NCBI RefSeq assembly: GCF_005435165.1
Contig: NZ_SGUC01000001.1
Location: forward strand, 1 to 64,000
Reading direction: 5' to 3'
Origin: Halorubrum sp. GN11_10-6_MGM
Lineage (GTDB): Archaea > Halobacteriota > Halobacteria > Halobacteriales > Haloferacaceae
DNA: 64,000 nucleotides
Below the pieces are notes generated by a model, which was not told where the DNA came from, did no database searches, and worked only from the letters and a program-made list of their open reading frames with translations. Positions 27,068-35,722 of the stretch are shown one piece after another (position 1 is the first letter of the stretch; each line of letters starts with the position of its first letter). Position numbers and translations under genes: made by a program.

Positions 27068-27259
27068 ATGAAGATCGTCGACGGCGACAAAGCGGAGTGC
27101 GACCGCTGCGAGTCGGTGTTCCCGCTCGCGGACGTCTCCCTGTTGGAGAAAGAGACCAACCGCGACTACGAGCGGGTGCTGTGCGGGGAGTGTCTCAAGA
27201 TCGTCGGCGTGCCGCGCGGATACACCCTACGGCGAGACATCACTCACCTCGCGAAGTGA
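27068..27259 (+). CDS. Small CxxC...CxxC protein
   Basis: 63 residues. CDRCES and CGECLK form a zinc-ribbon pair, and the rest is charged. A box GTTTATATG (27035-27043) lies about 27-30 bases before the ATG. It is similar in plan to the low-GC protein at 19962, but with native codon use. No function is known. Confidence 0.65.
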   Translation: MKIVDGDKAECDRCESVFPLADVSLLEKETNRDYERVLCGECLKIVGVPRGYTLRRDITHLAK

Positions 27260-27317
27260 GCCGCCGAGCGGGGCGCCCATCGAAGTCCTTTTTAAGCGGC
27301 GACGGGAAGCCGCACGC

Positions 27318-27533
27318 ATGGAAATCGACGCGGAACTCCGTCGGCAGATCGGGGTCTCGCTGGCGGCGGCCGCGGTGTTCATCGTCGGATTAGTCGCGAT
27401 CGGCGTCACCTTCGGCGGGTCGACGGTCCTCCCGGAGGCGGGGGCGATCGCGCTCGTCGCGCTGTTGGCCGGGTTCGTCCTCCTGATGGCCGGCGTCGGG
27501 ACGTACCTGATGCGCGCGAAAGACGAGTCGTAG
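27318..27533 (+). CDS. Small membrane protein with two helices
   Basis: 71 residues, helices at about 12-33 and 40-63 with a Gly-rich turn between. CTTTTTAAG (27288-27296) is at leaderless distance. It converges with the primase gene. Function is unknown. Confidence 0.65.
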   Translation: MEIDAELRRQIGVSLAAAAVFIVGLVAIGVTFGGSTVLPEAGAIALVALLAGFVLLMAGVGTYLMRAKDES

Positions 27534-27581
27534 CTCAATCCGTCGTTCGCGTCCCGTTCGTCGCCTTCCGACCCGTAGCGT

Positions 27582-28769
27582 TCACGCTTCTTCCGCCTCG
27601 TCCGTCGCTCGCCCGTCCCGCCAGTCGGTCACCTCGTCGGCGGCGGCCACCCGCTTCTCGTAGTACGAGAGGGGGTCGGCCGCGACCTGCATGTGGTCGT
27701 CCTCGTTGTGGCAGATCCCGTAGTTCGCGAGCGTCTCGCAGGTCGGCGGCGGGTACTGCGTCCCCCGGTCGTCGGTGAGGAACTCGGTCTGGTAGCGAAT
27801 GCCCTCGGCGTCGAGGCTCGTGTCGGCGCAGAAGGCGACGACCTCGTCCGGGCTCATCCCGATGCCGACGAGAAACGCCATCAGCGCGAACGACTCGGCC
27901 GCCGAGAGGGCGACGTCGCGCTCCGCCTTCTCGATCAGGTTCGTCATACACGGCGGGAACAGCGCGGGCGCGACGACATCCGGCGGCTCGGCGTACGTCC
28001 GCTCGGAGAGCAGCCGTCGGAGGTCGGCGACGCGCGACTCCAGCGCCTCGGCGATCCCCTCGTCGGCCGCCAGCTCGAAGGGGAGCCCCTCGGCGACGCG
28101 CTCCTCGACGGCGGCCTCGAGCGCCGCGAGCAGCTCCTCGCGGGAGACGCGCACCGCGCCGTCGGCGAGGGCGCGGTTGACGAGCCGCCACGACTCACCC
28201 CACTCGGGCGAGGTGAGCCGGAGGTACGGGCCGACGTCGATCCGGTAGTGGTCCGGGTCGCGACCGGACGTGGTCCCGGCTGCGCCGCCCCCGGCCGTGC
28301 CGCTCCCGGTCCCGCGGCTCGCCCTGCTGCCGGCCGGCGCGGTCGCGTCGGGGCGCACGGCGGCCGCGAGGTCGAACTCGGCGAGCAGGTCGTCGAGCGC
28401 GACGGTCGCGGACGACACCGACCGCAGCTCGTCGTCGGTCGCGAGGTCGCGGCGGACCCGCTCCATGGCGGTCGCCGCCTCCGCGGCCGCGTACTTCTCG
28501 ATGGCGGGGTCGGAGTCGAGCAGCGAGACGAGGATCCGCGCGATGGGGTACGAGAGCAGCTCCGCCTGCGCGTCGTACGCCGACTCGCCGGGGAACGCGC
28601 CGCTCTCCGAGGCGACGGTCCCTTCGAGGAGGGCGCGCTCGACGCGTTCGCGGGCGCGCTCGACCGCCGGGGCGTCGGCCGCGACGAGCTCCGGCAGCGA
28701 CACCGCGGCCTCGGCGACGGCCTCGCGGGCGCTCGCGAAGAACGGGTACTTGGCGTCGAGCGCGTCCAT
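27582..28769 (-). CDS. priL: DNA primase large subunit (PriL)
   Basis: 395 residues. PriL regulates the catalytic subunit PriS and carries a 4Fe-4S cluster. The four expected cysteines are in order in FPPCMTNLIE, VAFCADTS, PPPTCETLANYG and GICHNEDD. The N-terminal helical domain begins MDALDAKYPFFASAREAV. A Gly/Ala/Thr-rich linker (about 148-172) joins the domains, longer than in non-halophiles. PriS is not in the window. Confidence 0.92.
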   Translation of the reverse strand: MDALDAKYPFFASAREAVAEAAVSLPELVAADAPAVERARERVERALLEGTVASESGAFPGESAYDAQAELLSYPIARILVSLLDSDPAIEKYAAAEAATAMERVRRDLATDDELRSVSSATVALDDLLAEFDLAAAVRPDATAPAGSRASRGTGSGTAGGGAAGTTSGRDPDHYRIDVGPYLRLTSPEWGESWRLVNRALADGAVRVSREELLAALEAAVEERVAEGLPFELAADEGIAEALESRVADLRRLLSERTYAEPPDVVAPALFPPCMTNLIEKAERDVALSAAESFALMAFLVGIGMSPDEVVAFCADTSLDAEGIRYQTEFLTDDRGTQYPPPTCETLANYGICHNEDDHMQVAADPLSYYEKRVAAADEVTDWRDGRATDEAEEA

Positions 28770-28850
28770 GTCGCTCCGAGGTAGAGAGGGCCGGCGAATA
28801 AGCGGTGCGGTCCGCGGGCGGTCCGCAGGCGGTGCGGGGGCGGTCAGGGC

Positions 28851-28890
28851 GATCCCCGGACAGTCAGGGAGATCCCCGGACGGTCAGAGT
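28851..28890. repeat. 20-base tandem repeat in the gap after the priL start
   Basis: GATCCCCGGACAGTCAGGGA (28851-28870) is followed by a copy with four differences (28871-28890). It lies in a GGTCCGC-rich 150-base gap that otherwise holds only the promoter side of priL. Confidence 0.5.
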
Positions 28891-28921
28891 GGGCGCGGTT
28901 CGACCGCGCCGACTCCGGGAG

Positions 28922-29572
28922 CTACCCGTCGGTCTCCTCGATCGCGGCGCCGGGGGCGTTCGACTTGACGCTTTCGAGCCCCTGTTTCGCCTTCTGTTTC
29001 GAGGCGTACCCCTGCCCGGAGTCGGCGATCACGTTGCCGTTGTCGTGGCGGAGCCGCCAGCGATACTCGTCGGCCTTGTCGCGGAACAGCTCGAAGACGG
29101 CGTCGCTTCCGCCCTCCTCGGGAGCCGCCTCGTCCCGGGAGACGTCGATCGCGTGCGCGCCGGGGGCGTTGCGCTGGACGCTCTCGATCCCCGACTGGGC
29201 GTCGCGCTTGTCGGAGTACCCCTCGCCGCCGTCGGCGATGATGTTCCCGTTGTCGTGACGGAGCCGCCAGCGGTACTGGTCGGCGCTGTCGGCGTACAGC
29301 TCGAAGGTCCCCCGGCTCGCGGCCGCGTCGTCGTCGATCTCCGCGTCCTCGTCGGGCCACTCCATCTCGACCTCGAAGTGGACGGTCCCGTCCTCGCGTT
29401 CGAGCTCGACCTCGACGTCGCCGGTCGGCGCCGGGTCGACCGTCACCGTCCCCCCCTCGTCGACCGGAACCGGTTCCCCCCGCCCGAGGGCGCGGGCGAT
29501 CCGGCGGAGGTACGTGGCCAGTCCCTGTCGGCTCCGCGACCGCTTCTCTTCGTGGATAGTCTCCTCTGACAT
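28922..29572 (-). CDS. Two-repeat DUF1508 (YegP-like) protein with amphi-Trp-like N-terminus
   Basis: 216 residues. Residues 4-73 resemble the amphi-Trp domain (VHFEVEMEWP). Two DUF1508 repeats follow, about 88-140 and 157-210, each with F-E-L-(Y/F) then YRWRLRHDNGN and a DGGEGYS or DSGQGYA turn, and a closing helix with SVQRNAPGA or SVKSNAPGA. Such domains are small beta-alpha folds of unknown function. ATG 29572 is used because MSEETIHEEKRSRS opens the amphi-Trp domain. A much larger relative is at 45217. Confidence 0.82.
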   Translation of the reverse strand: MSEETIHEEKRSRSRQGLATYLRRIARALGRGEPVPVDEGGTVTVDPAPTGDVEVELEREDGTVHFEVEMEWPDEDAEIDDDAAASRGTFELYADSADQYRWRLRHDNGNIIADGGEGYSDKRDAQSGIESVQRNAPGAHAIDVSRDEAAPEEGGSDAVFELFRDKADEYRWRLRHDNGNVIADSGQGYASKQKAKQGLESVKSNAPGAAIEETDG

Positions 29573-29678
29573 ACAAGAAAAGCGGTCACAGCCGTGAAAC
29601 AAAAGCGTATGCCCGATCTCGGGTGTCGTCGGCCGCAGATCGGCCTCATGATTCGGAGTCCGGCGGCGTCTCGGCGAG

Positions 29679-30320
29679 TTACGTCGCGTCCGACCGCTCC
29701 GCGATGATCGTCTCGCCCGCGCGCACGGCGTCGCCCTCGGCGACGAGCAGGTCGTCGCGGGTCACGTCCGCGGGCAACACCACGTCCGCGCGCGAGCCGA
29801 ACGAGACGTGGCCGACGCGGTCGCCCCGCTCGACGCGGTCTCCGGGCTCGACCGACGGGTGGATGCGGCGGGCGAACCAGCCCGCGATGACGAGCAGCTC
29901 GTACTCGCCGAAGTCGATCGCGACCTGTTCGTTGCGGTCCGACTCCTTGTCGAACGCCGGGCGGTTCGCGCCGGGGCGGTGCCGCACCTCCCGGACCTCG
30001 CCCGCGAGCGGCGCGCGGTTGACGTGGACGTCGGTGACGTTCATGAACACGCCGACCCGGAGCCGCGAGCCCTCCTCGCGGACCACCGAGACGGTCCCGT
30101 CGGCGGGAGCGACGACCGTCGCGTCCGCCTCCGGCGGCTCGCGCTCCGGGTCGCGGTGGAACCAGAGGATCGCGAGCGCGAGCGCGACCAGCGCGCCGCC
30201 GAGCGGCGGGACGAACGGCAGCGCGACGGCGCCCGCGAGCGCCGGGACGAGCGCCAGGTCCCACGCCGCGTCGACCACCGGGAACGGGAGGAGCCGGGCG
30301 AACGGCGGCGTCCGGCTCAC
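29679..30320 (-). CDS. asd: Archaetidylserine decarboxylase (phosphatidylserine decarboxylase-like)
   Basis: 213 residues, GTG start. Two hydrophobic segments (about 15-50) anchor it. The catalytic core has APADGTV, FMNVTDVHVNRAP, and HVSFGSRADVVLP, where self-cleavage between Gly and Ser would give the pyruvoyl group. It makes archaetidylethanolamine from archaetidylserine. In Haloferax this enzyme (PssD) is needed for archaeosortase-dependent anchoring of surface proteins. The GTG overlaps the stop of the clamp-loader gene (GTGA), so the two are co-translated. Confidence 0.88.
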   Translation of the reverse strand: MSRTPPFARLLPFPVVDAAWDLALVPALAGAVALPFVPPLGGALVALALAILWFHRDPEREPPEADATVVAPADGTVSVVREEGSRLRVGVFMNVTDVHVNRAPLAGEVREVRHRPGANRPAFDKESDRNEQVAIDFGEYELLVIAGWFARRIHPSVEPGDRVERGDRVGHVSFGSRADVVLPADVTRDDLLVAEGDAVRAGETIIAERSDAT

Positions 30321-31366
30321 GGCGCCACCTCCGCGTCGCGCAGTTCGGGAGAGAGCTTGGTCCGCCCCGCGGCCCACGCCGCGAGCAGGTGGACGAGGTG
30401 GGTCGTGTCGTCGAGCCCGTCGGACAGGTCGAGGTCGGCCTCGCCCGCGAGCGCGTGGAGCCGCGCGAGGTCGTCGCCGCCGTACTCGGAGCCGGCGCGG
30501 GCGACGCGGAGCGTCTCGCGGAGCAGCTCCTGGCCGTCGTACCCCTCGTCAAGGAGGTCGTCGAGCGTCGACCGGGCGTCCTTCAGGTCGCCGGCGCGGG
30601 CGTCGGCGAGCGCCTCGCGGAGCGCGTCGTCGTCCCCCACCTCGCCGAGCGTCTCGTAGGCGGTCGACATGGTGATCTCGTCGCCCGCGACCGCGGTGGC
30701 CTGCGCCGAGAGGATCGCCTCGCGGAGGTCGCCGCCGGCCGCGCTGGCGACGAACTCCAGTCCGTCCGCCTCGTACGCGACGCCCTCGCGGTCGCAGATC
30801 GTTTCGAGGACGTCGATCGTCTCGTCGGTCGTCGGCGAGCGCACGCGGATCGGGAAACAGCGCGACCGGATCGGAGCGATGAGCTTCGAGGGCTGGCGGG
30901 TCGCGATCACGAACTGCGTGGTCCGGTGGTGCTTCTCCATCACGCGGCGCAGCGCCTGCTGGAAGTCCTCGCGTATCGCCTCGGCGTTGTCCAGCAGGAT
31001 CGTCTTGTACTCGCCGGACATCGGGGCGTACGACGCCGACTCCTTCAGCACGCGGTTTATCATGTCGCGTTTCGCCATGCCGCTCCGTCCCGCGAGGAAC
31101 CCCTCGAACCGCGGGTCCGTCCGGATCTCCTTTTTCGTCCGGCCGAAGAAGTCCGCGACGTTGATCTCGATCAGGTCGGCGTCCGGGTCGGCGTGCGACG
31201 CGTCGGCGAGCGCGCGCGCCGCCGCCGTCTTCCCGACTCCGGGAGGGCCCTGAACGACGAGGTTCATCGGCTCGTCGACGGCCCGGCGCAGACGGCCGCG
31301 GGCCTCGTCCTGCCGGATCTCGTCGAGATCGGGCGCGTGTGCGTCCGTCCACAGCGGTCCCTGCAT
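30317..31366 (-). CDS. rfcC: Clamp-loader subunit (RfcC-type replication factor C small subunit)
   Basis: 349 residues, AAA+ ATPase. Walker A is QGPPGVGKTAAAR near 41-49, and the SRC motif with the arginine finger is present (PIRSRCFPI). The Walker B region reads TILLDNAEAI, with Asn in place of the usual Glu after Asp, so hydrolysis may be weak. The C-terminal helical collar extends to the end. It would load the PCNA sliding clamp together with RfcA and RfcB, which are not in this window. ATG 31366 opens MQGPLWTDAHAP. It is coupled to the downstream lipid decarboxylase gene. Confidence 0.85.
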   Translation of the reverse strand: MQGPLWTDAHAPDLDEIRQDEARGRLRRAVDEPMNLVVQGPPGVGKTAAARALADASHADPDADLIEINVADFFGRTKKEIRTDPRFEGFLAGRSGMAKRDMINRVLKESASYAPMSGEYKTILLDNAEAIREDFQQALRRVMEKHHRTTQFVIATRQPSKLIAPIRSRCFPIRVRSPTTDETIDVLETICDREGVAYEADGLEFVASAAGGDLREAILSAQATAVAGDEITMSTAYETLGEVGDDDALREALADARAGDLKDARSTLDDLLDEGYDGQELLRETLRVARAGSEYGGDDLARLHALAGEADLDLSDGLDDTTHLVHLLAAWAAGRTKLSPELRDAEVAP

Positions 31367-31460
31367 TACCACCAGTTCCGGGCCGCGCGGTCAAGAATCG
31401 GTCGGTCGCGGCGCCGCCGTCGCGGCCGGGGAGCGCGCCGGTACGGCGGGCGCGGACTCC

Positions 31461-32129
31461 CTACCGGCGCTTCGCGCGCTCGACGGCACGGCCCCAGAGG
31501 TACGCGGTCACGAGGAGCCCGTACGCGAGGACGAAGGTCCCGAACAGCGGGCCGGCGCGCGAGACGGTAAAGAGCGCGCCGCCGACGCCGGCCGTGACGA
31601 CGAGCGCAGTGAACCCGAGCGTCCACCCGAAGAAGTACGCCGCGTGCCCGGCGACCGGCCGGAGGGCCGCCGGCGAGAACGCTCGGCGGAGCGAACCCTC
31701 GCGGCCGTAGGTCGTCAGCGATATCGGGGCGAGGTACGTGCCGAGGATTCCGACGAGGAGGACGGCCGTCGAACCGGCGAGGATGCGGCCGACCGGCGCG
31801 TTCGCCCCGGGCTCCAGCGAGACGATGCCGTAGAGGGTGACGAGGAGGGCCGCGAACGGGACGCCGAGGAAGACCAGACAGACGACCAGCCCCCCGAGCG
31901 ACCGCCGGACGAGCGTCCGCCCGTCGGCGAGGAACTCCGGGATCGAGTCGCCGCGTTCGCTGGCGACCAGCACGCGGACGAGGTAGCCGACGACCGGCAC
32001 CGCCGGGAGGACCGGGACGACGACCGACAGTGCGAGCAACAGCCAGACAGCGAGGAGGGGCCGCTCCGCGGCGTCGCCGGCGATCGGGTACGTGACGGCG
32101 GCGATCGAGGGGCGCATGGGTACGCTCAT
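31461..32129 (-). CDS. DUF4013-type membrane protein
   Basis: 222 residues with about five to six transmembrane helices: 25-52, 78-105, 117-135, 160-185, 190-212. The motif PVVGYLVRVLVASERGD near 44-60 is typical of the DUF4013 group. Function is unknown. The start may be the second Met (MRPSIAAV). Confidence 0.75.
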   Translation of the reverse strand: MSVPMRPSIAAVTYPIAGDAAERPLLAVWLLLALSVVVPVLPAVPVVGYLVRVLVASERGDSIPEFLADGRTLVRRSLGGLVVCLVFLGVPFAALLVTLYGIVSLEPGANAPVGRILAGSTAVLLVGILGTYLAPISLTTYGREGSLRRAFSPAALRPVAGHAAYFFGWTLGFTALVVTAGVGGALFTVSRAGPLFGTFVLAYGLLVTAYLWGRAVERAKRR

Positions 32130-32263
32130 CCGCCGGACCGTAGTATGCCCGTCGGTCCGCCTCCGTGCGGGCGGGGGGCGACTCCGCGGACGCGACCGAG
32201 CGGCGCGGAATCGGCACTAGGAGGTTTGAAAGCGGGGAAAAATCGGTTTTAGAAATTGTTCTG

Positions 32264-32284
32264 GAGTAATGAGTAAGTATATAT
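32264..32284 (+). promoter_or_regulatory. Promoter of the sugar ABC operon with GAGTAA repeat
   Basis: TATATAT (32278-32284) is about 32 bases before the ATG. It is preceded directly by a 7-base tandem repeat GAGTAAT-GAGTAAG (32264-32277) in the place where archaeal activators or BRE-adjacent factors bind. The full TrmB-type site TACT-N8-GAGTA was looked for and not found. Confidence 0.5.
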
Positions 32285-32315
32285 GCCAAACGTCCATTGA
32301 CCAACGTGAAGTACC

Positions 32316-33639
32316 ATGACAGACCAAGACTCGCGGTTATCTCGGCGCCACTTCGTCGGCGCGACTGGGGCAGCGACGCTCGCAGGGCTCGCCGGCTGTT
32401 CCGGCGGCGGAGACGGGGGAGACGGCGGCGACGGCGGTGACGGTGGCGATGGCGGCAGCGGCGGAGGGGGGAACACGCTCGAAGTGCTCCACGGTTGGAC
32501 CGGCGGCGACGGCGCGCGCGGCGGAGGCGCTCGTCGCTGCGTTCGACGAGGAGTACCCGGACGTCGAACACGAGTTCAACCCGATCGGCGGCGGCGGGAA
32601 CCAGAATCTCGACGCGGTCGTCGCGAACCGACTTCAGAACGGGGACCCGCCGAGTTCCTTCGCCAACTGGCCCGGCCCGAACCTCCAGCGCTACGAGGGC
32701 GTGCTGGGCGAGGTCGACGACGTGTGGGAGTCGGAAGGCTTCGAGGACGTGATGGTCCAAGAGGCGGTCGACCTCCACCAGTACAACGGCGCCTATCGCG
32801 CGGTTCCGCTGGGCTCGCACCGCCTGAACTGCCTGTTCTACAACACGTCGGTCGTCGAGGAGGCGGGGGTCGACCCCGACTCGCTGACGAGCGTGTCGGC
32901 GCTGATCGACGCGCTGGAGACCGTCCAGAACGAGACGGACGCGATTCCGATGACCCACGGCGCGAGCGGCACCTGGACGACGACCCAGCTGTTCGCCTCG
33001 ACGATGCTCGGTCAGGAAGGGTACGAGGCGTACATGAACTTCCTCGACGGGAGCCCCGACGAGGCGGCCGTCCAGGCGACCTTCGAGTCGCTCGCGGAGA
33101 TCCTCGGGAACTACATCAACGAGGACGCCTCCTCGATCGGACTCACGGAGTCCAACCAGAACATTATCGAGGGGAACGCGGCGTTCATCCACCAGGGTAA
33201 CTGGGCCGCCGGCGCCTATCGGAACGCCGAGGACTTCAACTACGACGAGGACTGGGGCTTCAAGACGTACCCCGGCTCGGAGGGCATGTACATGCTCCAC
33301 TTCGACTCGTTCCTCTACCCCTCGAACAACCCGAGTCCGGACGTGACGGACCAGTTCATGGCTTTCGCCGGGAGCGAGGCGGCGCAGGTCGCGTTCAACC
33401 AGTATAAGGGGTCGATCCCGACGCGCACCGACGTCGACATGAGCGAGTTCGGGCCGTACCTCCAGGAGACGCAGCAGGACTTCGCCGAGGCGGACGAGCG
33501 GCCGCCGAACCTCCAGCACGGGCTGGGCGTTCCCTCGGAGACCATGACGGCGCTGAACGACGTGATCTCCAGCGAGTTCTCCGGACCGTACAACGTCGAG
33601 GCCGCGGCGGAGGGCTTCGTCGACGCGGTCTCTAACTGA
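32316..33639 (+). pseudogene. Sugar ABC transporter solute-binding lipoprotein, frameshifted
   Basis: The first 66 codons give a Tat lipoprotein signal (twin Arg in LSRRHFVGATG, lipobox LAGC) and a Gly/Asp-rich linker. They then read VLHGWTGGDGAR before the frame is lost at the GC run 32512-32520. The next frame continues as ARAAEALVAAFDEEYPDVEH and runs to 33639 as a family-1 type sugar-binding protein of normal length (about 440 residues in all). A loss of 2 bases, or a gain of 1, in the GCGCGCGCG tract explains the break. It may be a true mutation, a slippage switch or a sequencing error. The rest of the operon is intact. Confidence 0.75.
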
Positions 33640-33692
33640 CACCGGTCACCGATGCGACCGGCTTTCGGCGGTTTCGGCACACGACGAACCAT

Positions 33693-34679
33693 ATGACACG
33701 GAACACTGACACCGGCGACGACAGTGGCGACGCACTTCCCGACGGTGGCGTCGCGGAGAGCGGACAGCGCTCCGGGTTCAGCCCGGTCTCGGCGCTGAAC
33801 GAACGCTTCGGCAGCGACTTCGTGGAGTCGTCGCAGTTCTGGCTGCCGCCGTTCCTGCTGGTGGGTCTCTTCGTCTACGGCGCGATCATCTGGAACCTCC
33901 TGATATCGCTGACGGATTTCACCGGCTTCGGGACCCCGGACTACGGCGACTTGGACCTCGAGATGTACAGCCGCGCGTTGGCGGACAGCGGATTCGTCGA
34001 CGCCGCGATCAACACCTTCATCCTGCTCGTTGGGTTCACCCTGGTGACGCTGGCGCTCGGCCTCGGCCTGGCGATCCTGATCGACCGCAACATCCGGTTC
34101 GAGAACACGTTCAGGACGATCTACCTGTTGCCGATGAGCCTCTCGTTCGTCGTCACCGCCCAGTTCTGGGCGTGGATGTTCAACTTCAACAACGGGGTGA
34201 TAAACATCGTCATCACGTCGCTCGGCTTCGGCCGAGTCGACTGGATCGGGAATCCCGACATCGTCCTCTGGGCGGTGATGTTCGCGCTGATGTGGCAGTT
34301 CGCGGGGTACGCGATGGTGGTGTTCCTCGCGGGCCTGCGGGCCATCCCGGACGAACACTACGAGGCGGCGAAGGTCGACGGCGCCTCCACGGTCAGGATG
34401 TACTGGCGCGTGATCATTCCCCAGCTGAAGGGGTCGACGATCAGCGCCTCGGTCGTCCTGATGGTGTTCGCCCTGAAGGCGTTCGACTTCCTGTACTCGC
34501 TCGTCGGCGGGTACCGACCGCCGAACGGGGCCGACATCCTCGCGACGAAGATGGTCCGTGAGGCGTACGCGAACCTGAACTGGGCGTACGCCTCGGCGGT
34601 CGCCATCACCCTGTTCCTGATGACCCTCGGCATCGTCGGACCGTACCTCTACTACCAGTACAATCGGGGGAACCTATGA
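33693..34679 (+). CDS. Sugar ABC transporter permease (MalF/UgpA type)
   Basis: 328 residues with about six transmembrane helices after a hydrophilic 45-residue N-terminus. The EAA loop reads YEAAKVDGASTVRMYWRVII near 222-241, which contacts the ATPase. It forms a heterodimer with the next gene product. Its stop overlaps the start of that gene (ATGA). Confidence 0.88.
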   Translation: MTRNTDTGDDSGDALPDGGVAESGQRSGFSPVSALNERFGSDFVESSQFWLPPFLLVGLFVYGAIIWNLLISLTDFTGFGTPDYGDLDLEMYSRALADSGFVDAAINTFILLVGFTLVTLALGLGLAILIDRNIRFENTFRTIYLLPMSLSFVVTAQFWAWMFNFNNGVINIVITSLGFGRVDWIGNPDIVLWAVMFALMWQFAGYAMVVFLAGLRAIPDEHYEAAKVDGASTVRMYWRVIIPQLKGSTISASVVLMVFALKAFDFLYSLVGGYRPPNGADILATKMVREAYANLNWAYASAVAITLFLMTLGIVGPYLYYQYNRGNL

Positions 34680-35620
34680 GCAACGACGCACGAACCGACG
34701 GCGGCACGGCATCGGCGACGGACACCGGCGCGTCAGCGGGAGCGCTCGCCCGGATCGACGGGTACCGAATCCTGCTGTATCTCGGGCTGGTCGGAATGTT
34801 GGCGTTCTTCCTGATTCCGATCGAGTCGGGGCTCGTCACCTCGTTTAAGACGCCGGGCGGCGTCTCCGGGTCGCTTCCCTTCGCACCGCCCACGTCGAGC
34901 ACGTTCACTCTCGAAAAGTGGCAGTCCGCGTTCGACGCGCTCGGGCGGGGACTGATAAACAGCGCGCTGTACGCGATCCCGGCGACCGTCATCTCGGCGC
35001 TGCTCGGAAGCTTCGCCGCCTACGGGATCACGCAGTCCAACTGGAAACAGAAGTACAAGGCGCCGCTCCTCGCGCTGTTCGTCGCCGGGATTTTCATCCC
35101 CTATCAGGCCGTTCTCGTGCCGCTCTCGCAGTTCTGGTCGATGGTCCCGCTCCAGGAGTGGCTGGGATTCCTGTGGGCGCTCGGGATCAACAACGACTAC
35201 GTGGGCGTCATCGAACTGATCGTCACTCACGTGGCGTACGGACTGCCGATCTGTACCGTTCTGTTCAGGTCGTACTACAAGAACATGAGCGAGGAGATGA
35301 TCGAGGCCGCGCGGCTGGACGGCGCGTCCATCCGCCGGATCTACCGCCGCATCGTGCTCCCGCTCTCGGGACCGATGTTCGCGGTGGTCCTCATCTATCA
35401 GTTCACGCAGATCTGGAACGACCTCCTGTTCACGCTCGTGTTGGTTCAGACCGAATCCAGCGCGGCGGCGCCGATCGTGTTGATCCTCGCCGGACTGGGG
35501 ACGTCGCTCGAAGGCCAAGACTTCGCGCTCCGAATGGCGGGCGCGTTCATCGCCGCCCTGCCGACGCTCGCGGTGTACATCGCGTTCGGCGAGGAGTTCG
35601 CCGAGGGGGTGGCGACATGA
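34676..35620 (+). CDS. Sugar ABC transporter permease (MalG/UgpE type)
   Basis: 314 residues, six transmembrane helices. The EAA loop reads IEAARLDGASIRRIYRRIVL near 206-225, and the family's C-terminal half follows. It is co-translated with the upstream permease, and its own stop overlaps a 34-codon ORF. Confidence 0.88.
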   Translation: MSNDARTDGGTASATDTGASAGALARIDGYRILLYLGLVGMLAFFLIPIESGLVTSFKTPGGVSGSLPFAPPTSSTFTLEKWQSAFDALGRGLINSALYAIPATVISALLGSFAAYGITQSNWKQKYKAPLLALFVAGIFIPYQAVLVPLSQFWSMVPLQEWLGFLWALGINNDYVGVIELIVTHVAYGLPICTVLFRSYYKNMSEEMIEAARLDGASIRRIYRRIVLPLSGPMFAVVLIYQFTQIWNDLLFTLVLVQTESSAAAPIVLILAGLGTSLEGQDFALRMAGAFIAALPTLAVYIAFGEEFAEGVAT

Positions 35621-35721
35621 ACGCCGCCGCTCGCCAGCAGCAATCCATGACTCGACAGCTACCACGCAGCCGACCGGAGGTATCGCTCGCAAACCGTCGC
35701 GCCGCTCCGTGGGGGCGATAG
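35617..35721 (+). CDS. Possible 34-residue protein within the ABC operon
   Basis: The ATG overlaps the permease stop (ATGA), and its TAG ends one base before the ATG of the ATPase gene. The predicted protein MNAAARQQQSMTRQLPRS followed by RPEVSLANRRAAPWGR is basic, unlike nearly all proteins of a halophile. It may be a translated coupling element rather than a working protein. Confidence 0.35.
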   Translation: MNAAARQQQSMTRQLPRSRPEVSLANRRAAPWGR

Positions 35722-35722
35722 C

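Noticed and set aside
27042-27071. Nine-codon leader ORF overlapping the 27068 gene by ATGA
   Set aside because: Its ATG is inside the TATA-like element and upstream of the expected transcription start, so it would not be in the mRNA.
32230-32315. TrmB-type sugar operator before the ABC operon
   Set aside because: Only the GAGTA half is present, twice; the TACT half at the proper spacing was not found on either strand.
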